A program made the translations under genes and the position numbers. 64,000 bases of DNA from Paragordius varius (lineage: Eukaryota; Nematomorpha), in assembly GCA_964247055.1 (NCBI GenBank), contig OZ176056.1:4588001-4652000 (forward strand). Direction: 5' to 3'. The notes under the pieces were generated by a model that did not search any database, was not told the origin of the DNA, and worked only from the letters and a program-made list of their open reading frames with translations. Positions 24,463 through 36,224 of this stretch are shown in pieces. Every line of letters begins with the position of its first letter. Within the stretch, counting starts at the first letter, position 1.

Positions 24463-25224
24463 ATTGGGGTAGTTTTAAACTCTTAATCTTGAAACTGCTG
24501 TTTTCAAAGTTATTTTAGTTAAAATTTTATAATCAAAACTTTTTTTCCAGCTTTGTAAATTCTAACTAGAGTCTTAAAATTAGGACATTTCCAAAATCTG
24601 ATTAAAATAAACATCCGATTTTTATAAATAACAAAGTTTTGCTGGTGCTTATTAAAATTAATTATTGTTATTTTCTAACCATAAATATAAAATTATTTGC
24701 CTTTTGTATTATTATTAATATAAAAATTAAAAAATTAGAGTTTAAGATGCGTTATTAATTTTACATTTTTAAAACTCCATTGCTTTTTGGGGTGGTTTAT
24801 ATCCCAGTTTGAAATTAGAATGTTTATAAATTTACGATATTAAGCCGAATTTAAAAATAGGCTTTTTATAACCTTTTAGGCGCATTATACAAAATTTTTT
24901 TAAAATTAAAATTGCATAAAAATGCTTATCTCAAACTTTTTTGATGCCATTTTTTTCTACAATTCTTTTAAGATCGCCTATTAGGCAAAATAATATATAT
25001 TATGGTTTAAATATATAAATTTAATAAGCTTTCAGGCTACATTTTACCAGCAAAAATTTGATATAGATTGATTTATCTGTTTTTATCGTTATTTGAGATT
25101 ATCCTAATTTTAAACTGTAGAAGTCACAATATAAAAATATAAGCTCTTTTACATAATTATGTGAATTTAATTAAAACTCTGTAATTTATTTACAAAATTG
25201 AGCTCGTATATAAAACTACCCCAA
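24463..25224. mobile_element. MITE M3, complete copy plus an adjoining partial copy
   Basis: 24785-25224 has ends TTTTGGGGTGGTTTATATCC and TATATAAAACTACCCCAAAA, close to perfect inverted repeats. 24463-24784 begins TATTGGGGTAGTTTTAAAC and looks like a partial copy cut by the first. Body strings AAGCTTTCAGGCTACATTTT and ACCTTTTAGGCGCATTATAC match the SPT6 intron copy in inverse orientation. Confidence 0.65.
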
Positions 25225-26690
25225 AAGGTAATCAGGACTAAAAGTGAAAATGTAATAGGTGCCAAACTACTCAAGATACGGTTTAAGTTTTGTTGCTGCC
25301 AGAAATTATAAATAAGTTTTAGAGAAATAAACTACTTTGATGCCATTTTTGTTTTACAATATTTTTGCAAAACATCTTGTTTTCTAAGGCTAAATTAAAG
25401 TTAAATTTTATTGAAATCACATCTTTTATTGAAAAATGGAAAAAGTGTTTTATAGAGGCCAGATTATATGTTGTCTAAATTTGTACCTTCATTATAAAAT
25501 AAAAAAATCATTATAATCTTTTTTATGTATCGGTGCATCAATATATATCCACAAACATTTACAATGGTTTTAATTAATTCAACATTGTAAATATTTGATT
25601 TTGGATAGGCTGTTCTCCAAAACCCCAATTTGAATTGGAGGAAAATGAATGTGCTGCATCCAAGGGTTAAGATAAATATTTTATTATTTCGTTTTTTACA
25701 GCTGTTACCATTTTATTGTCATATCCTTGATCCTGCACCCCCCCCCCCCTCTTTAATTTATTTTATAGCATATCCAGCTATTAATTGAATCGTATTTCAA
25801 TTAATCGTTTTTTATATGCAATATTAATTTCTTATGTAGCAATTTTATATGACATTTTATATAAATATTCAACGATACGAATACATTTAGATATCCTGAA
25901 AATTCCGCTATCAAATTGGAAATTATATCGAATTATATAAAATTTATTTTTGATTCACACATATTTTTTTCATATTACAGTTTTTTGAATAAATTTGATT
26001 CCATTTAATATATTTTTCGAAGGCACTCAATTTGTAAAAACAAACTAACACATCTACCGGTAAATTAATATTAATGTATGTATACTACGGGTGTTCAAAA
26101 CAAATGGTTGCAAGAGCCGCTTCCGAAACATAGATATTTAACATGATCGAGTAAAAAATTTATAACGGTTCAATTAAATTGTGGAATTTACATTTATTAG
26201 ATATTTTTCGCCTGCCATACGTAATATCTTTAGCGGCTGCATCCTTGAGACTCCTGTCACAGAAAACGCTTTTATTCAGTAAATCTGCCCCGCATACCGT
26301 TCGAAACATAAATATAGGAAATTCGTTATTAGTAATTTAAACCGGGGACATAAGTTGTTTTTTAAAAACCAAATAAAATTCACATATCTCTATCGAAACC
26401 CTTTTTAAAAAATAGTTAATTCTTTTAGAAACTTTTAGCAACTTTAAGAAAATAAACCTAAAGCTGGACATTAAATATATTATATTGTTATACTTAAGAC
26501 ACCATTTTAATATTGTAATCCATGATATTAGTTTCATCCGCTTAACACTTATCTTGGTTGGAAAAATAAAATTTCCCCATATTTAATAAATTGCGTACCT
26601 AATACAAATGTACACATAAAAAGTCAAAAGGGCATCGAAATTTAGAGTCTTTGTAGAGAAACCGCTTTCTTGCGTGTTGGTTCGGTTACT
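25225..26690. other. Intergenic stretch with minor repeat debris
   Basis: No gene. A fragment resembling a piggyBac-type MITE end (CCCCAATTTGAATTGGAGG, then TGCTGCATCCAAGGGTTAA) lies at about 25615-25675 and a 12-base C-tract at about 25738-25750. The rest shows nothing recognisable. Confidence 0.5.
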
Positions 26691-26694
26691 GTTT

Positions 26695-26765
26695 GGATCA
26701 GGCGCCATATGGGCCGTATGCGGCCCTCAGAAATAATTTTACAGCCTGCGATTAATTTTAAATGT
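26695..26765. mobile_element. hAT-type terminal fragment
   Basis: Contains GGGCCGTATGCGGCCCTCAG followed by TTACAGCCTGCGAT, the same kind of GC-rich sub-terminal block as in the hAT element at 26961-29209. No transposase sequence is attached. Confidence 0.45.
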
Positions 26766-26960
26766 ACCAAATACAAAATGTAATAATAATAAAAATGTTA
26801 TTTAAAAAATTATATTTGAACGTGTTTTCTGACCACGTTTTTATCAACTTTAGGCACTTAAGCACCGAAAATTGTTAAAATAAATAGTTAAGTTGTGGTT
26901 ATTCTTTAACAGTCTTACAGTCATTTTATTTCAAAATTTATTTTTTTCATGGGTATAAAT

Positions 26961-29209
26961 CAGTGGTACTCACCAAAAAAAATTGACGGGCCAAATAAAA
27001 TATATTTTTTTTTCGAGGGTCATAAACCTTATAATGGCAAATTTTTCATAGCTATTTGACAAATATGCACATATTTATACTCTAAATCAGCACGAATTTT
27101 TTGCGTATCGCATACAACTAAAAATCGTTTTGCACCATTAAGTTTAAAAATTAAAATATTTTGATATTAACCAATAACAAGCCAATCTTAATACGTCGTC
27201 CATATGATCATCGGTTAAGCGATTTCTGTATGTATTCTTGATATGCCGTCTCACACGTGTAAGTTGAGGGAAAAACAGTTAGGATAACTGAACACATTTT
27301 TTTATATTTTCATATTTATTTGGCACATCTTAAAAAAACTCTACATATCTTTATACTCTACGATTCTCCTTGAATATAGCCTCCAAATTGGAATCATTTT
27401 TGAAATCTACAAATTCTTTAATGATATGCGCCTGATCAAAACCGAAATGCTCAAATCGCTTAATATTGGATCCATATGCCATGGATTTTAAATGAGTTTT
27501 AAGCAATTTTTAATATTTTTAAATTCAAATCTGAATTTCATCTCATTATATAAATCTTAAATGATTGTCTATTATTAAATTAATCTCCGCGGTAAATTTT
27601 ATATTTTCTTCATGAATCGTTTTAAGTGTTGGAAAATATGGGAGTGTTTTATTTATAAAATCTGAATTATATATTATTAATTTTTCTTTAAGAGCAATAT
27701 TTGATCATCAAATTGGGTTATTATTTTGCTCCTTTGAAGACTTGTATTAAAAATACCAAGTTTGTACGTAATGTCGCAAAGGTTAATAAAATCTACCATT
27801 TGTCACTATTAATTTCCTCGTCAATTCTGTTATTTTTATGATAATAGAATTTCATAACTTAAAACAAAAAATCTATTTAATACTTTGCAAAGCTTAGCCA
27901 CCTCACACCGGTGTAATATCATCAAACTCACTGTGGACATCTTTCATGTTTTTGAATATACGGGATTTAAATGCTCTGCCACGGAGGTGGTTAATGATAT
28001 CCACAACCGTTTTAATTACTGAATTGAGTAATTCATCTTTTACACGCGAAACCAAGTTTTGCTGATGAATGAGGCATATCGAAAAAGGTGCTAATTATTT
28101 CGTGAAAACTTACTTTCGTGGTATTATTCATTGGTAAAAATTTTAAATATTCCTCGTTGATTTTGTTGTCGTTGCACAATCTTACGAAGAGCTCATATTG
28201 AGGTGTTGAACTAATATCAGTCCTGGAATCAATAGCATTAAAATATTTGCAGTTTTTCAGAGTTAATATTGTTAAAAATATATTTAGACATATTTTGAAT
28301 GGGCCGAGCACATTTTTCAATCAGAAAGTTTAATTTTTTAAATTTGCCTCCTGATTTGATTTATGGAATTTATCAACAAAATAAGTGCAACCATTTATAA
28401 GACATTCTTTTATTAGTTGGAAATCAGTAAACGTCATATTTTTCCTAAAATATAGCTTTCATACGAAGTTAATGTTAAAGCTTTTTCCTGGGAACTATGG
28501 ACATAATAGATTTCTATAATTCCTTATTCTTTTTATATTTTTCGTTTCTTTCCTCATGATTTTCAGGTAATTTATGAAAATGGATTGTAAAATGTCTTTC
28601 AATATTTTTTTATAATTATGTTGTCCTTACATATATGGCAGGTAACAACATTTTTATTTTGAACGACAAAGAATTTTTCATCCCATTCTTTTTTAAAAAG
28701 CGATTTTCATCGGATAATTTACGTTTTTTAATTAGATGTCATCCTTTGAATGTTCAAATATTATGTAAATCTTTTAAAAAAATTAGGAATATAATTTGAA
28801 TTATGATATAAAAAACAGGTCGAAATTTAATGATGTTATTTTGAAAAATATTTTATGGGAATAAGTTATATAAAATGATACAGGATAGCAATGAAAAGAA
28901 TATGTGTATGGAGTTTGAGTGAAATGCTTGCTTAAATACAAAAAAAGGAATGCAATAAAAATGTCAAAATAGAAAATAAAATAAAATACATAAACAGAAA
29001 CATGTGCCAAAATTTCGAAATCATTCTAATGTATGAAAATTTTTCTACATTCAAATTGGGTAAAAAATAAAAGCTACGAAAATTCGTTTGTGTGTATTTT
29101 AAAAATTCATCAATAAAAAAATAATATAAGTATCAATATGGTCATAGGGCAATTTTAGAGCACTCTAAGGGCCGCATGCGGCCCGCGGGCCGCGGTTTGA
29201 GTATCACTG
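26961..29209 (-). mobile_element. hAT transposon with perfect 8 bp target duplication
   Basis: Left terminus CAGTGGTACTCACC and right terminus (minus strand) CAGTGATACTCAAACCGCGG form the inverted ends. GTATAAAT is present on both sides (26953-26960 and 29210-29217), the 8 bp duplication expected of hAT elements. The element is 2249 bp and carries a decayed transposase on the minus strand. The right end has a GC-rich block (GGCCGCATGCGGCCC) unlike the AT-rich surroundings. Confidence 0.9.
27170..28700 (-). pseudogene. hAT transposase of the GTF2IRD2/ZBED-like group, decayed
   Basis: In order on the minus strand: a zinc finger remnant (VVTCHICKDN ... ERHFTIHFHK) near 28590-28680; MTFTDFQLIKECL near 28430; then the longest open piece, 28033-28320, with DSRTDISSTPQYELFVRLCN followed by LPMNNTTKVSFHEI. 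This matches the DESTDIS..AQL..FVRGVN ... LVPM.GTT core of this transposase group. Near 27172-27235 the C-terminal dimerisation motif RNRLTDDHMDDVLRLA is readable. Several stops and frameshifts separate the pieces, so it cannot be active. Confidence 0.85.
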
Positions 29210-29217
29210 GTATAAAT

Positions 29218-29410
29218 ATTTGGTAAAGAATGGAAAAAACAACAGCACTATGGTAATTCTTATTTTTTTGATGAATTACCAAATATATACCCATTTAAGG
29301 GAAATAAATTTTTTGATAAAACAAAGGATACATAACTGTATATTTAAAATCAAAAAATACAATCGGCCGCTGCAATTTTTGATTGAAAATGCCGCCCACG
29401 AAGTCATTAC
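29218..29410 (+). repeat. Sequence shared with the 5' flank of the lysine-rich gene
   Basis: ATTTGGTAAAGAATGGAAAAA, then TACCCATTTAAGGGAAATAA, TTTTTTGATAAAACAAAGGA and TACATAACTGTATATT match, in the same order, the minus strand of 63835-64000. The hAT element abuts this block, so it probably inserted within a copy of this repeat. Confidence 0.6.
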
Positions 29411-30480
29411 TGATTAGATTTCCTGATATGTATAAATCTTTAGTGCTTTTAGTAACATGACATTTTGGCAAAGTTATTAAAGTACTTTATAATTCTTTGT
29501 GATTTTTGCATAATCTCATTTTCTTAATCAATACCAAATCTTATACAATAAAAAAACTTTTTCTTATCTTTTATTGATTGCATTCAATAGTAAATCCAAT
29601 AGATTTACATTCTAATAAGTCAATGTTTCTTTTCTAGGTAATTCAGATGCATATCAATCCATTCTGCTAAAAAAATCTTTTATAAATAAAAAACTATGGC
29701 TAATTTTTTGCATTTTTACGATAGATGTTATCTCTGAGTTGCAATAATCAATTTTTCTCATTAATCCCCAATGATTGGTATTTGACACACATATTTAGCC
29801 AAAAATGGAAAATTTGTAATATATTTCAAAAAAAATATTATTAAACAATAATCAATTATTTTTGGTTTATATTTTATAAGTTTTAAAATTCTATCTCATA
29901 TAATATATATATTATGATTAAAATTCTAAAGCTGCTTTTAGGTTCCTATTTTGGTGTTGTTGAAACAGCACATTTTTTTAGTTTAATACAAATCAATTTT
30001 CAACATGTATATAGATATTGAGACATAAACTGTGGAGAAGCGTGCCAAAATTCTCTCCGCATAGAGAATGCGATCAAGGTCAAGTTTACGAATTATTTTA
30101 TGCGTGGTGACATTATCTTAATATTACAAAATTGGTCAATGTCTGGCCTAGTTTGGTTTAAATGAATTGTTAAAACCTAACATTATTTTGTCATATTTAT
30201 ATATATAATAATAGAAAAAAATGACAGATTTGGATATTAGGATAATTTTATAAGGCTTGTTCGCAAAAAGACAATTTTAAAAGTTATAAATTGTTTTTAA
30301 AATAAATATTAAACTATTATTTATTAAATTGGCAAAGTTATGGTCAGCATACCAATTTTTCAGTTATATTTTGTTGACAAATATTTTAAAATAAAATTCT
30401 AAGTTATATAGTTAACAGATCTTGTATAGTAAAAATTGAGTTTTAACCCTAACCTTTTATATTATTTAAAAATATATGTA
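29411..30480. other. Intergenic, nothing recognised
   Basis: AT-rich sequence without open frames, RNA genes or clear repeat ends. Confidence 0.5.
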
Positions 30481-31370
30481 TATACATTGGTTCCGTGAAG
30501 CTTCATATATTTAATTAGTTAAAAGGTTTATATTCTTACAGTATTTTAACAACTAGATTTCAATTTGTGATGGTTTCAAAAAAATTGAAACCAACAGCCG
30601 ATTTTGGATCAATAAATATAAAGGGCTGATAAAATACATTTTTTGTATTAATTTATTACATTTTCAAACAATAATTCATTCATTTGCCTATGGTATTAGT
30701 GCTAAAAATATATTCAACGGAAAAAATGGCGTCGAAAAAGTGGGGTTAAGGTTTTTGATAATTTTATATTTTTTAAATTTTGAAACATGCGCCTTAAAAG
30801 CAAAAAAAGCCTATTTTAAAATTTGGGTCAATACATTTACTTTTTCATATACTCAAATTTTAAAGAGCTTCGGTATTAAACTACTCCAAAAGACGATGAA
30901 GTTTACGGTTCACGAATAAATGTATTTAGTTTTAGAAATTTAAAAAATCGGTTTCCACTCTATTTTTGTTTTTGTTTCTGTAGAATTTTACTAACTTGAC
31001 ATTTCATGGCCATTTGGAGTAGATTTATACCCCGTGGCCATTCCAATTTTAATTATCTTTAAATGCTTTTTTAGGTTTTTATTTGCACGATACATAATAT
31101 TTTTAAAAAAGGAAAAATCTAAAAAATGCACATCTCTAATTTTTTGGCCGCCATTTATATTTTTTTAATCGTGAGTACAACACGCAAATAACTGTATAAT
31201 ATAAATAATTTTTGGAAAATTGCAATTTACCAGCTAATTATCAATATTTAGATTTTAATATCAGCTGTTCGTTTTAGTCGTATTTTTGAGCTAACAGAAT
31301 TCTGGACTCTGCTATGATTTTTAATCTATACAAGATAAGAAAATTTAATAATTGAATTTTAACCAATCAA
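30480..31370. mobile_element. MITE M3, degenerate copies
   Basis: GGTATTAAACTACTCCAAAA at about 30880-30890 resembles the M3 right end, with AACATGCGCCTTAAAAGCAA and GGAAAAAATGGCGTCGAAAA inside. TTTGGAGTAGATTTATACCC at about 31015 resembles an M3 left end starting a second copy. Ends are too diverged for exact borders. Confidence 0.5.
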
Positions 31371-31621
31371 AACAGTCGTTTGTTTACTGCTTTAGGCTAA
31401 TGTGACCAGATATTTAGAACCCTGGCGCAGTACAAAATTAAAACATATTTTGCCTATTTTTTAACCGGATTTTCGGTGTTTTATATTAAATGATATTGTT
31501 CGTTACTAATTATAAGCTCATTAGAAACAATTAAAATATCCAACAATAAATTTATTAAAAATTTAATATAAATGTATTTACATATAATTATATATGTTAT
31601 ATATATGGATATATAATAATA

Positions 31622-32204
31622 CTAGCATAAATCTCGTGCTGCTAAGCAGCCCGAGGAAGTCCTTCGGACTGGGGGGGGGGGGCTATTTGAAAAATGGGAC
31701 AATAAAATAATTCACATATGTGGATTATTTCGAAACATTATTTATTAGCTATGATCTCATAGGAATTTCAAAACGGTGCATTCATACTAATATATTGTTT
31801 ACTTGGGCGAAAAATAGATTCAAACAATTACTTTTAATTTTTTTTGGAAAAATGACATTTTACGGGAGGAGCGGGTAAAAAGAGGGCCTTAATTAAAAAG
31901 GCGAGCCGATTATGTTCGGCGAATCGAAAATAAGTAAACAAAAATCATATTTTAAATTGAATGGTCCAACACGTTTTCCAGAAAATTCTCTCACAGACAC
32001 GATTTCTGTGGACTTCTGTATTCAAAAAAAAACCGTTTTTTACACGGGGTAGGCCCGAACTGGGGGCCTAATTTAAAAAAGGGCGAAGTTGTCGGGGCAT
32101 TCATCAATGATTATATTCTTTCGACATTTGGATTTGAATGGATCTACCGGTTTCCCGGAAATAGATCACCAAGCCACTACTTTCCATTTTTATAAATATA
32201 TAGA
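31622..32204 (-). mobile_element. Non-autonomous Helitron H, complete copy
   Basis: Minus strand: 5' A|TCTATATATTTATAAAAATGG; 3' end with a C-tract (11-12 bases), hairpin AGTCCGAAGGACTT, hairpin GCTGCTTAGCAGC, spacer, CTAG|T. 583 bp, non-coding. Flanking A and T bases match the canonical Helitron AT target. Confidence 0.85.
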
Positions 32205-32839
32205 TTATAATGGTATGTTTGTTTTAAAAAATGCTAATTGTCAAAAACAATATAATTACCAATATATGATAATAAAAATAGAGGGAAACAATGTATCTGG
32301 TTTTTATAAGATGTTGCCGTGCAGATAAAATCATCACACGATCTTATGAAAGTTATGTTCCATAGCTTTTTAGAAAATATTACTATTTGACAGCAGGTAA
32401 AACTATGCGTTGATGAAGAAAAGATAGGTGAATGGATAGAAAATTATTCAAATGCCGACTTTGCTACAGTGTAAAATTCAAAAATAATTCAAATAGTTCT
32501 GAGTCTACCCAATCAATGGTATATGACGTGACATAATTATTAATAAATAATTATTTTTTATAATAGTAATAATATTCAAAAATAATAAATTATATATATT
32601 TTTCAAATTTATGTATTTGTCCCAATAATTTATGGTTTTGCGAAATTTTATCTAAAAAAGCTTTACAATTCTTTTCTGTATTTTTGACTATTACAATTGC
32701 TTTCAATGTATCTATTGTGAGTTGTTTTTTCCGTAGTCCATATTTTGTTTATAGGAAAAGGCACGGAAAAGAAAATTAAAATAAAAAGAATTAATAAAAA
32801 AAATTATTATGTGTGTGTGTGTGTGTGGCAAAATTAAAA
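32205..32839. other. Intergenic spacer between Helitrons
   Basis: AT-rich, no gene. A short (GT)n run at 32809-32827 is next to the following Helitron 5' end. Confidence 0.5.
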
Positions 32840-34795
32840 TCTATATATTTATAAAAATGGAAAATGCTGGCTTTGTGATCTGGTACAGGAAAACCGGTAG
32901 ACCCAATCAAATCCAAATATCGAAAAAATATAATCATTAATAAATGTCCCGACAATAGCTTCGCCCTTTTTTTGAAATAGGCCCCCAGTTCGGGCCCACC
33001 CCGTATGAAAAACGGGTTTTTTTTGAAAACAGAAGTCCACGAAATCGTGTTTTTGAGACAATTTTCCGGAGAACGTGTTGGACCATTCAATTTCAAATAT
33101 AATTTTTGTCTACTTATTTTCGATTGCGCCGAACATAGTCGAGCCACTTTTTTGATTTAGGCCCTCTTTTTACCCGCTCCCCCCGTAAAATGCCATTTTT
33201 TTCAAAAAACAAAGTCCACAAAAATAATTTTCTAAATCGATTTTTCGCCCTAGGTATGAGACCGTAAAAATTCAATAAAGATTCCACGTATTCCCTGTTA
33301 AAAGGCAAAAATTTTAGTCCACCGTTTATTTGATGATAGCTGCTGGGTAAGGAGCTACCCGCTAAAAACTGATTTTTCATATAACTTTGTGAACTGTTTC
33401 CGGAAAACCGGTGATCCCAATCAAATCCAAATATCGAAAAAATATAATCATTAATGAATGCCCCGACAATAGCTTCGCCCTTTTTTGGAATTAGGTCCCC
33501 ATTTCGGGCCCACCCCGTGTGAAAAATGGGTTAAGTCAATTTTTTGGAGAACGTGTTGGACCATTCAATTTCAAATATGAATTTTGTTTACTTATTTTTG
33601 ATCGCGCTGAACATAGTCGAGTCACTTTTTTGATTTAGGCCCTCTTTTTACCCGCTACCCCCGTAAAATGCCATTTTTTTCAAAAAAAAACAAAGTCCAC
33701 AAAAATATTTTTTTGTTTGTATTTTTTTGTCCACGGTATGAGATTGTAAAAATTCGAGAAAGATTTTTCGTATTGCCTGTTAAAAGGCAAAAATTTTAGT
33801 CAAGCGTTTATTTGATGATAGCTGCTGGGTAAGGAGCTACCCGCTAAAAACTGATTTTTCATATAACTTTGTGAACTGTTTCCGGAAAACCGGTGATCCC
33901 AATCAAATCCAAATATCGAAAAAATATAATCATTAATGAATGCCCCGACAATAGCTTCGCCCTTTTTTGGAATTAGGTCCCCAGTTCGGGCCCACCCCGT
34001 GTGAAAAATGGGTTAAGTCAATTTTTTGGAGAACGTGTTGGACCATTCAATTTCAAATATGAATTTTGTTTACTTATTTTTGATGGCGCTGAACATAGTC
34101 GAGTCACTTTTTTGATTTAGGCCCTCTTTTTACCCGCTACCCCCGTAAAATGCCATTTTTTTCAAAAAAAAAAAGTCCACAAAAATATTTTTTTGATTGT
34201 ATTTTTTTGTCCACGGTATGAGATTGTAAAAATTCGAGAAAGATTTTTCGTATTGCCTGTTAAAAGGCAAAAATTTTAGTCAAGCGTTTATTTGATGATA
34301 GCTGCTGGGTAAGGAGCTACCCGCTAAAAACTGATTTTTCATATAACTTTGTGAACTGTTTCCGGAAAACCGGTGATCCCAATCAAATCCAAATATCGAA
34401 AAAATATAATCATTAATGAATGCCCCGACAATAGCTTCGCCCTTTTTTGGAATTAGGTCCCCAGTTCGGGCCCACCCCGTGTGAAAAATGGGTTAAGTCA
34501 ATTTTTTGGAGAACGTGTTGGACCATTCAATTTCAAATATGAATTTTGTTTACTTATTTTTGATGGCGCTGAACATAGTTGAGTCACTTTTTTGATTTAG
34601 GCCCTCTTTTTACCCGCTCCCCCCGTAAAATGCCACCTTTTTCAAAAAACAAAGTCCACAAAAATAATTTTTTAAATCGATTTTTCGCCCTAGGTATGAG
34701 ACCCTAAAAATTCGAGAAAGATTTTTCGTATTGCCTGTTAAAAGGCAAAAATTTTAGTCAAGCGTTTCTTTGATGATAGATGCTGAGTAAGGAGT
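32840..34795 (+). mobile_element. Helitron H copy expanded into a tandem array
   Basis: Starts A|TCTATATATTTATAAAAATGG at 32840. After one full-length body (to about 33378) it continues as three tandem units of about 480 bp, each beginning near GTGAACTGTTTCCGGAAAAC (33389, 33871, 34351) and ending CCGCTAAAAACTGATTTTTC. The units are nearly identical to each other. No CTAG terminus follows; the array stops at about 34795. Confidence 0.8.
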
Positions 34796-34855
34796 ATCTA
34801 TCATATGCATAGCATGTTAAAAGATATATGGATATTAATACATTATTTATCCTCA

Positions 34856-35477
34856 TCTATATATTTATAAAAATGGAAAATGCTGGCTTTGTGATCTGGT
34901 ACAGGAAAACCGGTAGACCCAATCAAATCCAAATATCGAAAAAATATAATCATTAATAAATGTCCCGACAATAGCTTCGCCCTTTTTTTGAAATAGGCCC
35001 CCAGTTCGGGCCCACCCCGTATGAAAAACGGGTTTTTTTTGAAAACAGAAGTCCACGAAATCGTGTTTTTGAGACAATTTTCCGGAGAACGTGTTGGACC
35101 ATTCAATTTCAAATATAATTTTTGTCTACTTATTTTCGATTGCGCCGAACATAGTCGAGCCACTTTTTTGATTTAGGTATCTTTTTACCCGCTCCCCCCG
35201 TAAAATGCCATTTTTTTCAAAAAACAAAGTCCACAAAAATAATTTTCTAAATCGATTTTTCGCCCTAGGTATGAGACCGTAAAAATTCAATAAAGATTCC
35301 ACGTATTCCCTGTTAAAAGGCAAAAATTTTAGTCCACCGTTTATTTGATGATAGCTGCTGGGTAAGGAGCTACCCGCTAAAAACTGATTTTCATTCAAAT
35401 CCAAACTTCGAACCCCCCCCCCCCCAGAAGTCCGAAGGACTTCCTCGGGCTGCGTAGCAGCACGAGATTCACGCTAG
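34856..35477 (+). mobile_element. Non-autonomous Helitron H, reference copy
   Basis: 622 bp, bounded by A|TC and CTAG|T with no target duplication. The 3' end has a 13-14 base C-tract, then AGAAGTCCGAAGGACTTC, then GGGCTGCGTAGCAGCACG, then 7-8 bases and CTAG. The body up to about 35392 is almost identical to 32840-33378, the main visible change being GGCCCT to GGTAT near 35178. Confidence 0.9.
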
Positions 35478-36224
35478 TAGGTCTATAAATTTGTTTGTGC
35501 ACAAAAGAATGAAAAGAAAACTGGCTAAAAATTAAAGTTTAGGGAAGCAAAAAATTAAGGAACATACCTCCCACCCAAAACATAAAAAAGTTGTTTTTGT
35601 CCTAGAAAAAAAAAGTTATATCGAAACCAAATATAACGAATTTTAAAAATAATATGTTGCGGAAATATAAAAATTTTCCGTTTGATAATTATAATTAAAG
35701 TAAACTCAAATAAATTTAATTTAGCTGAAACTTATATGAAACAAAATGAATTTTTAAAAGATAAATTTACTAAAATATTAATTTATTTTTTGTTTATTTT
35801 TGAGGTCGCTTTTGCGGAAGCCCTGAGTGAAAGGATGTAAAAATATATTGAAGCTCCTTTGTTGACACGTTTTCCCCAACATTTTATAAAAAAGACCTTA
35901 TTCACTTCAATTGAAAAAATGACTTCCCCGAAAACCGTTACATATTATTTCTCCAATCTTCTTCTAAAATTATAAGATAACAAAATCTGTGCATAAACCA
36001 GTAATTGATTTATTTAAATTCATAACTTCAAAATTACATAGCTTTTTACTATATTTTAATATAACGCATTAAAATTTGTTAAATTATCTGTTGAGCAGGA
36101 ACTCCTTTTACCGATTTATCCCTTAATTATTTTAAAGAACTAGCTTTCACATGAAATAAGGTTTTATAAATATTCCTAGCGTAAGTCTTGGGTAACTGCA
36201 AAACAACACAATTTCTATATAGTG
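35478..36224. other. Intergenic, nothing recognised
   Basis: AT-rich, no gene or clear repeat end found. Confidence 0.5.

Noticed and set aside
33389-34795. Regular repeats resembling an array that might be called CRISPR
   Set aside because: Units are 480 bp with no short-repeat/unique-spacer pattern, in a spliced eukaryotic genome.
32849-35077. Identical 70-codon open frames at 32849-33061 and 34865-35077 (and related 88-118 codon frames)
   Set aside because: They are the same stretch of two near-identical non-coding Helitron copies. The frames are not kept in the more diverged copies, so the identity reflects recent duplication rather than selection.
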